Assembly (NCBI GenBank): GCA_900660155.1
Contig: CABFPE010000413.1
Coordinates: 337,882-401,881 of the forward strand
Direction of reading: 5' to 3'
Source: Hofstenia miamia
Taxonomy: Eukaryota > Xenacoelomorpha > Acoela > Hofsteniidae
Length of the DNA stretch: 64,000 nucleotides
Positions 11,401-22,480 of this stretch are shown here, in pieces. The position numbers were made by a program, and so were the translations under genes. Below the pieces are notes generated by a model that saw only the letters and a list, made by a program, of their open reading frames with translations, had not been told where the DNA came from and searched no databases. Position 1 is the stretch's first letter. The number at the start of each line of letters is the position of its first letter.

Positions 11401-14267
11401 ATCGATAAATAATCAAATAGCAAAACAGATGTTATTCTATATAAACAGGCATTTAACCAGATACATGTAGTGAGTAAGTGAAATATTTATTAATATTGGT
11501 CTTATTGAGTTTGCCATCAATCTTAGGCCATCGATTTTTTGCGGTGTGGAGGTTGTTTCTCGGATTTAAAGCCCGTGGTAATTATTTGAACCCAAACTTC
11601 CCAGGAATTTCTTGAAATCTTTGGGTGGTTTCTTTAAAAATGTATCCTCCACTCCCGAACTCATAATGCTAGCAAAAATCTGAAACCACAATATTGGATT
11701 ACTTTCACTAATAGATGTGGTAATATCCCAAAAATTTCCAAATTTTCTAATATGATGTGGAAAAATTGTTTTCTACCTTTTATGTCAATCTTGGCATTTC
11801 AGGGTTAATATTTTTAATACTTTTCTAGGAGTTGCAATCTATCTATATAAAAAGCAATGTACAGGGTGTCCAAGAAAGATTTACCCATATAAAATTTTTA
11901 ATTAATAAAGTTTAAGTGCACATAGGTAAATGAAAATTGTAATAGATATTACATATAATGTAGAGAACATAGTGCAGCATTCATATTTTAAAATGACCTC
12001 GCTTTGCCTTCACCAGAAGCTTAAGACGATGAATAACTGATAGGCAAGAATCCCGAACTACTTTGTCACCCAAAGCGGCCCAAGAAGTCTGAAGGGCATC
12101 CTTCAGGGCTGCAAAATTTGGATAGGATTTAGCGGAGGAGACATCTCTTTCGAGGATGGACCAAATAGCAAAGTCCATTGGATTGATATCTGGGCTTGAT
12201 GGAGGTCAACGAGCCTTTTCCCAGAAACCACTGAAATGGTCCTTGCACCATTGCTGAGTCACATTTGATGTATGGGAGGGTGCCCCGTCTTGGGCGAACA
12301 CAGTTGTTTCCACAATGTTCCAACACCCAGGGCAACACTTTAGTTTCCAAAATTTCCATGTCAACTTAACTCCTTCAGGAATGAAGACCAAAGGAGGTTT
12401 GGACCCATTGCAGGCAACTGCGGCCGAAACCATAACCCCAACAGGTTTAAATCGGCGAAAACGACTTCGACTACCTTCCGGCAAGTATTTAGCATCACAT
12501 GCGGATAGTCTATCATTCTGCGTATTAAGAACAGCTCCACAGTGAATTAGCGAAACAAAAGACAATCATTCAAAAGAGTTCTGAAAAGCGCAATATACAA
12601 TCAAATGTTATTTCTATCAATTATTAAATGTTTTGTGCCTATTTTAAAAATGGGTAAATCTTTCCTGGACACCCTGTATATGCGTNATAGAAAAAGGAAG
12701 AATATCGATGAAGGACAATGCAAGAGAAATGATATGAAAGATAGAGAAACCAAATAACAAAAAGGACATCCAAAGGATAATGGGTTTTTTCAATTATTAT
12801 GGCACATTCATCCCTAATATTGCAGGGAAAACCGCAAAGATGACAAAACTCATGAGAAAGTCTGTACCATTCGTCTGGACTTGGCAGGAGCAGGNTATCA
12901 ATTATTAAATGTTTTGTGCCTATTTTAAAAATGGGTAAATCTTTCCTGGACACCCTGTATATGCGTTTGTGTGTGTATCACCTTACGATCTCAGGAAATT
13001 TTGCATTACTATCTCGAAAGCAAATGAGGTCTGTTTGTTTAACAAGATTCGGTCTATGAATAAAATACAGCTCAAAACTATAAAAATCACTTAATCACGT
13101 GATACCTAAAAACGTTGATTGGAAACAGCAGCTTACCCTAAACGATGTCATGCTACCGATGTGTTCGCTAGTTTAGGACTATATTATAGGTAGTGCGAAT
13201 ACAAGTACCAGCAAAAGGTTTGGCTAGTTGAAATTACAGCACTGGAAAATGTTATGATGTTAGACTAGGTGACTTGTTAAAAGTGATCTGTCACATTTGA
13301 AAGCATTGCACGTCCAACCACCCGAAATAATTAGTGATGTGACGATCAAAAAGAAATTTCTTTGTAATCGTCACATCGCTAATTAGACGTGCAATGCTTT
13401 CAAGTGTGACGAATCACTTTTAGTCAATCACCTAATCCAACCGTAGTCTAAGGAGCAATAATGTTAATTATTTGTGACTAACTTATAAAACTGAACATTG
13501 TTTTATATGTAGGATTTGTTAATGCCATTTTATTTATGTCCACGTTACTATTTTAGATTTGCCTTTACTTTGTCTTTATTCAGCATTTAGTCGTTGAATT
13601 AAAGCATTTTATTTAGGATATCATAAATCAATATCTACACGTGATCCACAAACCATCAAAAACTTGTTTACTTTGCAATAGATCAATGTTTGATTCTTCT
13701 GCATTAAGAAGACATCTAATTAAAATACATGGAGATCCTAAACAACTTTCACTTCTTAAAAAGAGTACTTGGTTCCCGAACGCCCCTTTGAAAAAGAATG
13801 ATTCCGATTTGTTCCCTGATGACTTGAAATCAGAAGACTTGACCACTTGCATCCAGTGCGATAATAGCTTTCCTTCAGAAGATGACTTAAAACTTCATAT
13901 AGAAAAAGAACATTCTGTTGAATGTGCTAAATGTGGAAAATCATCTTCAAGATTGTATGAAGGGCAATTGTGTTTATCATGTGCAATGGTTCACGGTGAT
14001 TACGATTGCCAAGACTGTGGACAGCGATTTCTTGAAGAGTGGATGCTCAATAGTCATCAAAAAAGTGGTGATTGTTCAGGTCGACCAATCAGTGCTGAGG
14101 TTGAAATAGTCACAGAAACGGAAGAGTTTCTTGGTGATGACAAAACCGAGGAAGATGAATCAAAAGACAGTATTTATGTGTGCGGGATATGTGGTAAAGC
14201 TATTGACAATGAGGAGGAATACAAAGAACATCTTCAACTACCTCATTCTTTGGCAGATGATCAATGA
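4699..14267 (+). CDS. ZNF800: ZNF800-like C2H2 zinc-finger protein, seven exons
   Basis: Proposed exons: 4699-5063, 5107-5210, 6428-6628, 8281-8703, 8747-8964, 9004-9162 and 13617-14267. All introns are GT..AG, phases agree throughout, and the total is 706 codons plus TGA (human ZNF800 is about 660). The N-terminal part IFECRQCSNLFRDLSNLALH..C (C121, C124, H137, C142) matches the atypical C2HC first finger of ZNF800 as I remember it. Further fingers: C228/C231/H244/H249, C285/C288/H301/H306, C398/C401/H414/H419 (after TCKCLVCNRGF), C507/C510/H523/H528, C568/C571/H584/H589, C621/C624/H637/C643 and C679/C682/H695/H700. A probable nuclear DNA-binding protein; acidic linkers separate the fingers. 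The start is the first ATG in the frame, near 'catgaccatg'; an upstream non-coding exon is possible. Introns 1, 4 and 5 are only 43, 43 and 39 bases, while intron 6 is about 4.45 kb and full of transposons. The family call is strong; exact exon edges are inference. Confidence 0.85.
5228..5273. repeat. (AT)n microsatellite in intron 2 of the zinc-finger gene
   Basis: About 23 uninterrupted TA units just inside the intron 2 donor. Confidence 0.95.
5451..5502. repeat. (AT)n/(ATATT)n microsatellite
   Basis: AT units grade into ATATT pentamers within intron 2. Confidence 0.95.
7099..7250. repeat. Possible hAT-type transposon end
   Basis: Starts CAGGGTGTCCGC and twice repeats 'gcctggaaattc', a layout common at ends of invertebrate hAT elements. 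No matching second end or target duplication was found. It lies in intron 3 of the zinc-finger gene; the rest of intron 3 (6629-8280) shows nothing recognisable. Confidence 0.3.
9163..11861. other. First part of zinc-finger gene intron 6, no feature seen
   Basis: AT-rich intronic DNA. The short open frames here (for example 10054-10251 and the overlapping pair near 10329-10551) have no recognisable content. Confidence 0.5.
11862..12676 (-). mobile_element. maT-like (DD37D) Tc1/mariner transposon, internally deleted
   Basis: The ends are near-perfect inverted repeats, CAGGGTGTCCARGAAAGATT followed by TACCCA, flanked by TA dinucleotides (11860-11861 and 12677-12678). On the minus strand a transposase reads LNTQNDR..., GVMVSAAVACNG, then VFAQDGAPSHT and SPDINPMDFAIWSILE. 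Thirty-seven residues separate the Asp of AQDGAP from that of NPMD, the DD37D spacing of the maT lineage. One in-frame TGA (12206-12208) replaces the Trp that usually precedes 'PPxSPD'. The N-terminal DNA-binding region and the first catalytic Asp are missing; at 815 bases the element is shorter than the usual 1.3 kb. Now non-autonomous, inside intron 6 of the zinc-finger gene. Confidence 0.85.
12615..12685. repeat. 71-base exact repeat, first copy (before single N)
   Basis: Holds the right end of the maT-like element plus flank. It is identical to 12896-12966 over 71 bases; each copy borders a single N (12686, 12895). This looks like an assembly overlap, not a biological duplication. Confidence 0.9.
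12687..12894 (+). mobile_element. Ty3/Gypsy-like pol fossil fragment between single Ns
   Basis: About 208 bases reading like the end of an LTR-retrotransposon reverse transcriptase and connection region, with motifs such as GFFNYYGTFIP and PFVWTWQEQ. It is a small isolated piece with no LTRs. Because it sits between two single Ns inside an exact 71-base repeat, it may have been placed here by the assembler. Confidence 0.6.
12896..12966. repeat. 71-base exact repeat, second copy (after single N)
   Basis: Identical to 12615-12685. The sequence continues into ordinary intron after 12966. Confidence 0.9.
13260..13452. repeat. Foldback (long inverted repeat) element
   Basis: Two arms of about 86 bases (13260-13346 and 13367-13452) are reverse complements of each other, apart from a 13-base or so insert in the left arm and scattered mismatches. 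Only about 20 bases lie between them. The arms share blocks such as 'gaaagcattgcacgt'. It lies 164 bases upstream of the last zinc-finger exon, so the pre-mRNA could form a long hairpin near that acceptor. No coding content; best read as a hairpin MITE. Confidence 0.8.
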
Positions 14268-14923
14268 TTTCTTTTAAATGTAGTTAGTGTTTTAAGTCTT
14301 TGTAGTTTCCAATTTTAACAATAGTTCACTGACTAGCATGTATCGGTGTATCAGGAAGCAATACTCGTGTTTTGAATTTCCAAAGTCCTTGATTAGTGCA
14401 GTAATTCGCATTGGAGAGCATAGCATCTCTTGTTATGTGGCTTTTTAATTTTTTATAACTTTTAAATTTTGTATGTTTCACATTATGAATTTAATTTTTG
14501 AGTGAGCCCCAATTAAAAACCAATATTTGTTATATATTTTAATTTTATTAAATTTAATAGCGCACTTTTGCAAATACGAAATTTTATATTTTGTGTTTGT
14601 TGACAGGTTTTAGATTGTAACATTTATTCCTAAAATTGTTTAAAAATGTCAATTTACAATTAAAATTTCAATCACTTAACAAGCCTTGTTGGTGGTCTTT
14701 TCCTCTAATTGTTGCACTACTTACAAAATTGTAATGCTTGGCTGTAGTAATCTTCTGAATATATATTTCATTTTATGTAGTTTTAAGTTTCTTTGCTAAT
14801 GGCAAACAGTGCAAATTAAGTGATTCTAACCTTCCTAATTGTTCCAATTATATTTCATTTTATGATCAATGATAAATACATGGCTTAGTAAAAAGTGCTA
14901 AGTTTTTAAGATTATATAGAAAA

Positions 14924-14928
<5 letters not shown>
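14268..14928. other. 3' region of zinc-finger gene
   Basis: Follows the TGA of the zinc-finger gene and probably holds its 3' UTR. Several AATTAAA/ATAAA-like hexamers are present but none stands out as the poly(A) signal. Confidence 0.4.

Positions 14929-14960
<32 letters not shown>
14929..14960. repeat. (AT)n microsatellite
   Basis: TA units directly precede the DNase II relic. Confidence 0.9.
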
Positions 14961-14962
<2 letters not shown>

Positions 14963-15100
14963 GATGACGAAAATAAATATATAATATTACAAGGTATTCT
15001 ATAATTCTGACGATCATAGACATTGTCAGTGTGCGATGGTGCTTATTTTTGTAGTGGAGATATCAGTAGTTAAAACAGTTTACAAGAAGAGGTATCTATG
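14961..15100 (+). pseudogene. Relic of a DNase II last exon
   Basis: About 140 bases align clearly with the last exon of the DNase II gene (57987-58135): both share 'gacgaaaataaatatat', 'gatattctataa/ggtattctataa', 'gacgatca', and 'tttgtagtggagatatca'. The corresponding protein part is the DHSKW...CSGDIN region of DNase II. It is an eroded fragment with no other DNase II exon nearby, 43 kb from the matching exon. It abuts an (AT)n tract on the left and a LINE on the right. Confidence 0.8.
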
Positions 15101-15643
15101 TAAGGCCAACCCAATTTTTGTCAAAACAGAACGAAGACCAACTATAATCATTATAAAGCATTAAGAAATAAATCCTCAACAAAATGCAATCTACAAACAT
15201 TTTTACAAAAAACTTTTAATGAAAAGAAAATCTATTAAACAAAAGTGGTCATGAATTTCCTTACATAGCAAATGATAATGGTGAATGACGAAGAAATCAG
15301 TAAAATTTTAAATGCAAGATTTTTGAAACTAGGAATGAACAACAATCTAAATACCAAGTTAAACCATTTCTATCATAAGCATCGCAATATTAGAAAACAT
15401 GATGATCCCTATAAACCAAGGTTTAGTAGAATTTTATAAAAAAAACAAAGAAAATTAATTGGAACAAACCGAAATGTTATTGTAAATGTCTACCGTGGTT
15501 GTTGAAATGTGCTATAAGTACTTTATTGAGATCTCTGGGTTTCAAGATTTTCTTGTAATAGTAAGAAATTGATAACTAGTTACCTCAACCAAAGATTCCA
15601 GAAAGTTAAATTAAGCGATATTTTTTCTGAATGGTTTACAATG

Positions 15644-16729
15644 CAGACTTGTCAAAGAGCCGTAATTTCTAAGCTCGGCTCGTATAAATTTTGAGTGTTC
15701 GGCTCTTTCAATGAGGCTCGTTTCAGCTCGATATTTTTTTAAAAATAGTGCTCTCAGAATTTTTTCCATTGCTCTTCCTCGGCATAATTTTTGCCATAAA
15801 TCTAAATTTTGAAGAGCAGCTAAATCATGTTATTAGAAAAATGGCCATATCGATTGAAGTAATTAACTTAATTTCTCAAAAACTTCCAACTAAAGCAAAA
15901 TTCCAATTAATATATGCTCTAATGTTAAGTCATTTTAACTATGCCAATATACACTATACAGATATAAACCAAAAGTTTCTCAGGAAATTCCAAGTGCTAC
16001 TAAATTGGGCTATCAAAGTAGCAGTAATAATCATATCTTTAATAATAATGAATATAGAACAATTTCAAAATTATTTCTACACATCCGCAATGTTAAATCC
16101 ATATAAATGTCTTAACGACGCTCTTCAAAATAGTTAACAATACTTTCCCATATTACAAAAATGACTTTCTTGCTGCAAAATTAGTCAATGAACAAAATAA
16201 AAGAACACACATAATTGAACCTATTAGGTATAAGAAGCGAATAATGAAAAATTCATTTCTAAACACAGCTATAAATATGTGGAATGAATTACCAAAATAT
16301 ATTAAACAAATAAGTAATTATAAAACTTTAAAATTGATATTATAAAATATTTTGCACTTATAACATAAAAAACTGAAATGGCGAGGTTATAAATTTTATA
16401 ATCCTGATTACTCTATTAATAGAAACTAGCAACATTCATAGCCCAAATTAACCACTTTTTATTTGAAAATACTCTTTTCTTTTTTGTTTAGTTTTGTATT
16501 ACTTTCTTGACGTTTTCAGAATTTGTTATCAGTATTTCTATTTATTGTTAAAATGAATATAGATTTTTTCTTCTATTTAATAAACATTTCTAAAATAGGA
16601 TTATAAGTAAGGAATATTGAATGAAAATATAAAAAATCTGCATAATCAAATTAACAAGCCGCACTATAAATTTGGTTTGCTTAAAAACGGCTCGTTGTAT
16701 ATTCAATACTCGGCTCGCTGACAAGTCCG
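15644..16729. mobile_element. hAT DNA transposon (non-autonomous) nested in LINE
   Basis: Ends are inverted: CAGACTTGTCAAAGAGCCG on the left and, reverse-complemented, CGGACTTGTCAGCGAGCCG on the right, each followed by GGCTCG-rich subterminal sequence. Exact 8-base target duplications TTACAATG flank it (15636-15643 and 16730-16737). The 8-base duplication, the near-CAG terminus and GAGCCG-rich ends are hallmarks of hAT. No transposase is visible; the interior is mostly a LINE piece (15748-16345). Confidence 0.9.
15748..16345 (+). mobile_element. LINE C-terminal RT fragment carried inside the hAT element
   Basis: Reads LNFEEQLNHVIRKMAISIEV..., LPTKAKFQLIYALMLSHFNYAN and later NTAINMWNELPKYIKQ, the usual C-terminal end of a CR1/L2-type RT. 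The 129-codon frame at 15748-16137 is still open. It differs in sequence from the LINE that surrounds the hAT. Confidence 0.75.
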
Positions 16730-17955
16730 TTACAATGGGATGCATCAAGGATTCTAGGTCCCCTTCTCTTTAGTATTTATGTAAATGACTACAGTCAATA
16801 ACTAATTGCAATCTAATTCAATATGCCGATGACACCTGCATATTCAGCGATAATGCATAATGCATCAATGCACCTAGCAGTGAACTAAATAAAACTCAAT
16901 TGAAACAAATTGTCAAAATATTTTTCAATTCATAAGTTGATAATTAATGAAGCTAAGACGGAATTTTGTATTTTACAGCCCAATAAAAGTAACTATGATG
17001 TTTGACTTAGAAAATACATAATACATAATATGAATGTACCTATTGTAGACATTTTCAAGTACTTAGGCGTAACCATTAGAAATTAGAAATTATCTTTATT
17101 TTAGAATGAAACACATCAAACTGACTAAATTTACAAACTATAATAAAATTCACTTCACTTGAAGAGTTATTTGCGGCATTGACTCTAAGTTAAAGTTCAA
17201 AACTCACATAAAAATACCAGTTAGAAAATTAGCTATAGGTATAAAAAGTATGACACTAGTAGTTCAGCAGCTACCACCTTGTAAGATTATTCAATTCTTC
17301 TATGCTTTTATCATGATCCACCTTAATTATGTAAAACTTTTATTTACTGACCTAAGCGTTGTACTTTATAAAAAAATTGATATTCAATTAAAATTTTCAT
17401 TAAATATCACAACGAAAAACTCAGAAAACATAGCATTAATTTTCTAGGTTATTTCCCTTTCCAAAACAAGTCGTCATTTTGAATACCCTGCTAACATTTT
17501 TCAAGCTAGGAAAGAATTTACCGCCTTATAATACAATTAAATTCCCGAGATTTGCGCATAAACAGAATTCAAGATCAAAACTTTTTACATGTGTTAAGTA
17601 CAAGAAGAAAGTTTTAAAGAAATCTTTCATTAATGTCGCCATTCGAACGTGGAATTAAAGACATTGAAAAATTAAAATCTTTTAAAAAGCATTTAAAAAT
17701 CTTCCCTAAGCAAAAATATATTTCTGGTACATCATAGTTAGGATATAAATTTTACAACAATGACTATACGATAACTCGTCATTAAGTATCAATATACAGT
17801 AATTTATCCATAGCTTGTAAGATTTGTTACTTTTTGTAATATATGTTGATTTGTATTTACGTTTTTTGAAATTATTGACGCTATTTAGATAAATTATCAG
17901 TTATTCTATTGTAAACATTTATCTGAATATAGAATCTCTTATCTTTTCGTATCTT

Positions 17956-20900
17956 ATATAACCAATGTTTGGCAAAATCAACTTATCCTGATTATTTAAA
18001 AATTACACCAATATATAAGAAAGTTTTGGCTTGAAAAATGATTATGCAACTAAATTAACCTATATGTGGAACAAAATGAATTAATATCAGAACATTCGTT
18101 TGGATTTCAAATAGGTACATCTAAAATGATGCTTTACTATAGGTTATTGAAAACTTGATAACAAAATTAGATAAGAACGAAAAAAAATTTGTAGTATAAT
18201 TAATTTCAAAGCCATTTAATTCAATAAACCATTCTATTCTATTGGCAAAGTTAAAGCAAATATATAATTTTAGTGATTCCTTAATATATTTACTAGAGAG
18301 GTATCTATGTAATAGATACCAGTATATGAAATTCACAGGCTTGAATATGGAAATTTTATTGTCTTCCATTTCCACAATTATTTTAATATTTCTATGTTTT
18401 TCCATTAATTTCCACATAACTATTAGAGTTAGTTATTGGGGGACCAGAATTTTACTGCATTTAATCCCATTCGATTTGGCCCCATTCCATGAAAAGGTTT
18501 GGTACCATTGGTTCCACAACATAACTTCTATTTTGAAAAAAAATGTTAAACATTATGAGTAATATTTTAGAAATCTTGGGTTCCACGTTCTTCATTCTTG
18601 TTCCCAGTCTATTAAAATATTTACTCCCAGTGCCATGGGAATGGGACAAGTAAATCCCATGTGACTGAATGGTGCCACAGTCCCCTACTCGTGGTTCCTG
18701 AGATTGACTATAATATAAACCGATATTTCAATTGAGTTTGACACGCTGGTTGTAGCTGCTAAGATAGACCTAATAGAATGCCGGAACGCTTTTGATTCTA
18801 ACCTCAGCCAATGTTCCCTTGCGTTTCTAGTAATTATTTGAGATAATTTCAGTTCAAGTTCTGTTCAAAATCCAATTGAAAAAAGAACTTTAAAGTCATA
18901 TATGCATGGGCACAGAAAAATTCATGCAGCTAACTGCTATGTATAATATAAATATTTAATTTATGGTAAAGGAACCCTTTCTTAGTAAAAGGAAAATATA
19001 CATAATAAAAATCTTTACTTATACTTACATTTTGAATTAAGTATTAGACTACTTCACAAAAAACTATACTAAGTAAAACTCACAATCTTTGCATAATTCT
19101 ATAAAGTATAAAACAAATGTCATTTGTACAGTTTAAGAAGATATTTGATAAACTATAAGTTTCTAGATTATCAAATAATGTCTTTCTTCTTAACCGTATC
19201 TCATATTTTTTAAATGCATTGCTAAATATAAAAATCTGTCAAATTTGGTCAAGTAGAAACGACTATTATTACAAGTCATAAATAAAATATCATTACAATA
19301 AATGCAAGCATCATCTGCAAATTGTACACGATTACTATTAACGTGCTAATTCATATCATTTACATATAACTTAAATGGTAATGGACCCAGTATTCAACCT
19401 TGCGGTACACCATGATTTAGTTCTAATGAATTTGATATTTCTTCTTTGAATATCCAGGGTTGCATATGAAATTGGGAAATCCATTCCATTTCTTTTCCAG
19501 ATTATTGAAATGGAAATCATATTATGGAATGGAAATTTTTGGGAATGCAAATTCAAGAAACAGCTATTCTCAACAACATAGAAAATGCTCAACACACCCT
19601 TATTATATTTAAGCTTTAATAATATTTCTAATACCCATAAGAAAATGCATTGAAATAACCAAAATTAGTCTGAAGTATACAAAGCATAAAGCATTTTCTA
19701 CAAAATAGACATCCCAAAACTATCAGGCTCGACAGACTTAAAACAGTTGTTTCACTTGTATAAGATTTTTTGATAGAATTTATTCAGAAGTTTCTGAAAT
19801 ATTTGTTTTCAAAACATATCACCAAATGAATACTTCATATTTTTCATATTTTATGTTCGGTACCCTGGCGTTTCATCCAATGGAAGTATGACACCGATTT
19901 TCTCCACAGACCTTCCAAGACTCTTCTTTTATAAGATAAACTATTTTGTTGCCAATAATTTATTGCTATGGTGGAATTAGGGGCGACAAAATCAATAATA
20001 ACTGATAATGCTACTTTAGCAATAGGGGCCACACCCCTGCAATTTTTTTCATCCTAACATTTACCGTGACCCCTAACAATGATGACTCAATCAATTTAAT
20101 TGTGTAAATATATAGATATCTATCTCAAAATATTGACTATATTAAATGCATATTGCACCAAAACCTTGCAACTATTTACCTAAATGAGTTTTTTTCAGAC
20201 CACCTTGGTACAAGCCCCTCTGAAATATTCCGTTTTAACTTTATCTCGCTCCTAGATAGTTTATAGTTATATGAAAAACATATTAACACAGTTAAGATTA
20301 CTAAAATTATGAGAATGAAACACATCAGGAAATATGATGTCTAAAACATCGATTTAAGATTTATAAGAACTTGGAGATCTAAAGTGTGTAAATGACTTAT
20401 GGCATTTGTCAGAAATTTACACTATGGACGTTTTTGGTGCAAAATTTGATAGGCTGTTTTTCATTTACAAAAGAGCGTCTTGAAATTTCACCGAACATGC
20501 CATGAGACTAAAAATTCCTTAATGATAAGGGGTGAATTAAATTATTTTTGAATAAAATGATACAATTCCTGTAAATTTTGTAGACCGAAGTGAAGAACAT
20601 GGCGACAAACTGGGATTATTTTATGTAGAAAACTTGAAAGTGCTAACTGAAAGGATCCGAAATCTACCAGTATCAGTTTTAACCAATTTTAACTCACTCT
20701 CGCGAGTGAGCATCTAAACTTGAGGAATAACTTCCTTGTGTTACCAAATATAGTAAGCAGATACAAGAAGTTTAAGTACTGCAAACGCCAAAAATGGCTT
20801 ACGCAACTCTGATAATTATTGATGGTCTAGCAGCAAGTCAGAAGATCAATGCAAGAAAAATATATCTCAACAATGTGCTGGGAAAAATTCTAGAGTATGA

Positions 20901-21938
20901 GCAAAATGGGAAAGGTGAAAGAAGGAATCAACTGAATTTGAGATGTTATTGGTCAATATATATCTCTCTGGAATCCGAAAAATTCTTACTTAAACGACTT
21001 TATAAATTCAAGGGGTATGTTCCGCGTACAATAATATTCTTTGTGAAAATTGAACTTTTCTCAATAACAAAAAACTGTTTTAATTCTTTATCAATAAAAA
21101 TTAACAAAACAAATTGCTAATGATAAAATTATGCAACGAATGACATGCCAGATGGAGTTATAATAATTGTTGAATTATTCGGCTCACATTTCTTTCAAAA
21201 CTAATTCGCAACATATTTCCATACCTTGTACTGAGTGACATAATTCCGCAAAACTGAATGTTTTATTTCTTATATATTCTATTGTTTGAACTCGTCTAAA
21301 TCAGCTATTATATGCCGATAGACATTATACTTAAGTATGCAAAGATTTAAGTCCAGTAGACGTATGCCATGTGACCTTAAATGTCAAGGAGGACCCTGAT
21401 GACCGTAGGAAAACCTTTTGATAAAAGTTATTTCGATGAATTTTGAATGTATAGCATACTTGATTTATTCGTGCCGATTTGTTGAAAAATTTAGGAGCTG
21501 CTCGCATGCCTCGAGAAATATTTACAAACTGAATAATATACTGCCCTCTTGCATATTGCAAACTCAGATTTTTACGTTATTTTCTTGAAAATGAATGAAA
21601 TATATGGGCGAATAAAATGCAAATTGCCCAAAATCGAACAAACATTTCTTTTGAAGAAAGGCAGCACTACAATACTTACTGCTTCACGATGCAGAAAGAT
21701 TTCGTGATGACATAAAAATGCAGACTAATTTAAAGCAATTGCTAAACATATTTTTTATGCAATGTATTAACATAGCACGCAAAATCAATTCTCGTAAGCC
21801 ATCGCGCGACAGAAATATTTCATAGCAAGAAATATTTCGTGTAATGCAACACGTTTTGTCAAGTCAATAACAATAGTGTATCCAAATCCAAACGTATATA
21901 TTATAATTGTATCCAAGAAGTTTGAAAATACTTTAAAT
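17956..21938. other. Intergenic DNA, scattered hAT-like ends, no gene
   Basis: No supported gene. Hints of old transposon ends: 'cagggttgcat' at about 19457, a 'ggggccacacccctg' end finishing at 20039, and GGGACC/TGGGAATGG-rich stretches at 18430-18700, none with a confirmed partner. The 108-codon frame at 20794-21120 has no recognisable family. Confidence 0.4.
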
Positions 21939-21946
21939 GGTCTGCT

Positions 21947-22262
21947 AAAAAGTTGGAAGTGAATCGGGTTGACCTACAACCTGCGCGAGTCTTGTAGAGT
22001 TGAAATGCATCTCTGTGGGCTGCAGGTCGGGTTGGAAATTTCAGTTTTTGAAGAATTCTTCCTAATTTTTGAGTAAAACTTTGCTCTTAGCTTAGCTTTG
22101 TTTTTTTCTGTTGATTGATTTTATTCTTTGCTTTATGATTTTGGACGAAAAGTGCTGCGGGTCGGGTTAAATTATGGAACGCGGGTTGCAGGTCGGGCCA
22201 AATTGCAGAACGCGCGTTGCAGGTCGGGTCGGATTACAAAATCTTAACCAGCTTCCAACTGT
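21947..22262. mobile_element. hAT-type MITE, 316 bases
   Basis: Flanked by GGTCTGCT on both sides (21939-21946 and 22263-22270; nine bases if the preceding T is counted). The ends are inverted 'agttggaag'/'cttccaact'. Inside lie repeated CGGGTTG, GCAGGTCGGG and GGTCGGGTCGG motifs near both ends, typical subterminal repeats of hAT elements. No coding sequence. Confidence 0.8.
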
Positions 22263-22380
22263 GGTCTGCTGATTAATCTTTAACTGAAAAGGGGTTTTAC
22301 TTATCACAATATGACACTACTTTACTGTCCTTACACGAGCTTGTAGAATAAATTCATTAATTCAATTTAAGCGATATGAA

Positions 22381-22480
22381 ACGTCTTCTGATGTTCACTG
22401 TTTATAATACATATACTTACTTTATAATATAATGTTCATAAATAGTTTTTTTTATCAGTGAAACATCAGAAGATGACCGT
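22381..22480. repeat. Short inverted repeat (hairpin)
   Basis: 'acgtcttctgatgttcactg' at 22381-22400 is complementary, with small gaps, to 'cagtgaaacatcagaagatg' at 22456-22475. The right arm happens to follow a 'tttttttatcag' and to read as a short acidic open frame. Confidence 0.55.

Larger units (their letters stand above)
15101..17955 (+). mobile_element. CR1/L2-like LINE, interrupted by a hAT element
   Basis: Two parts, about 15101-15643 and 16730-17955, join across the hAT insertion. They match the related copy at 27340-29430 in order. The first part carries pre-RT sequence (EEISKILNARFLKLG). After the insertion come QYADDTCIFSDN at 16819-16854 (an intact YADD box), then C-terminal RT (around 17250-17450) and a 3' end 'ttatctgaatatagaatctcttatctt', whose TATCTT-like units are typical of CR1/L2 tails. 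The frame is broken many times, so the copy is dead. The exact 5' limit is uncertain. Confidence 0.8.

Noticed and set aside
20794-21120. 108-codon plus-strand frame
   Set aside because: No recognisable domain, no splice context and low-complexity codon content; probably chance.
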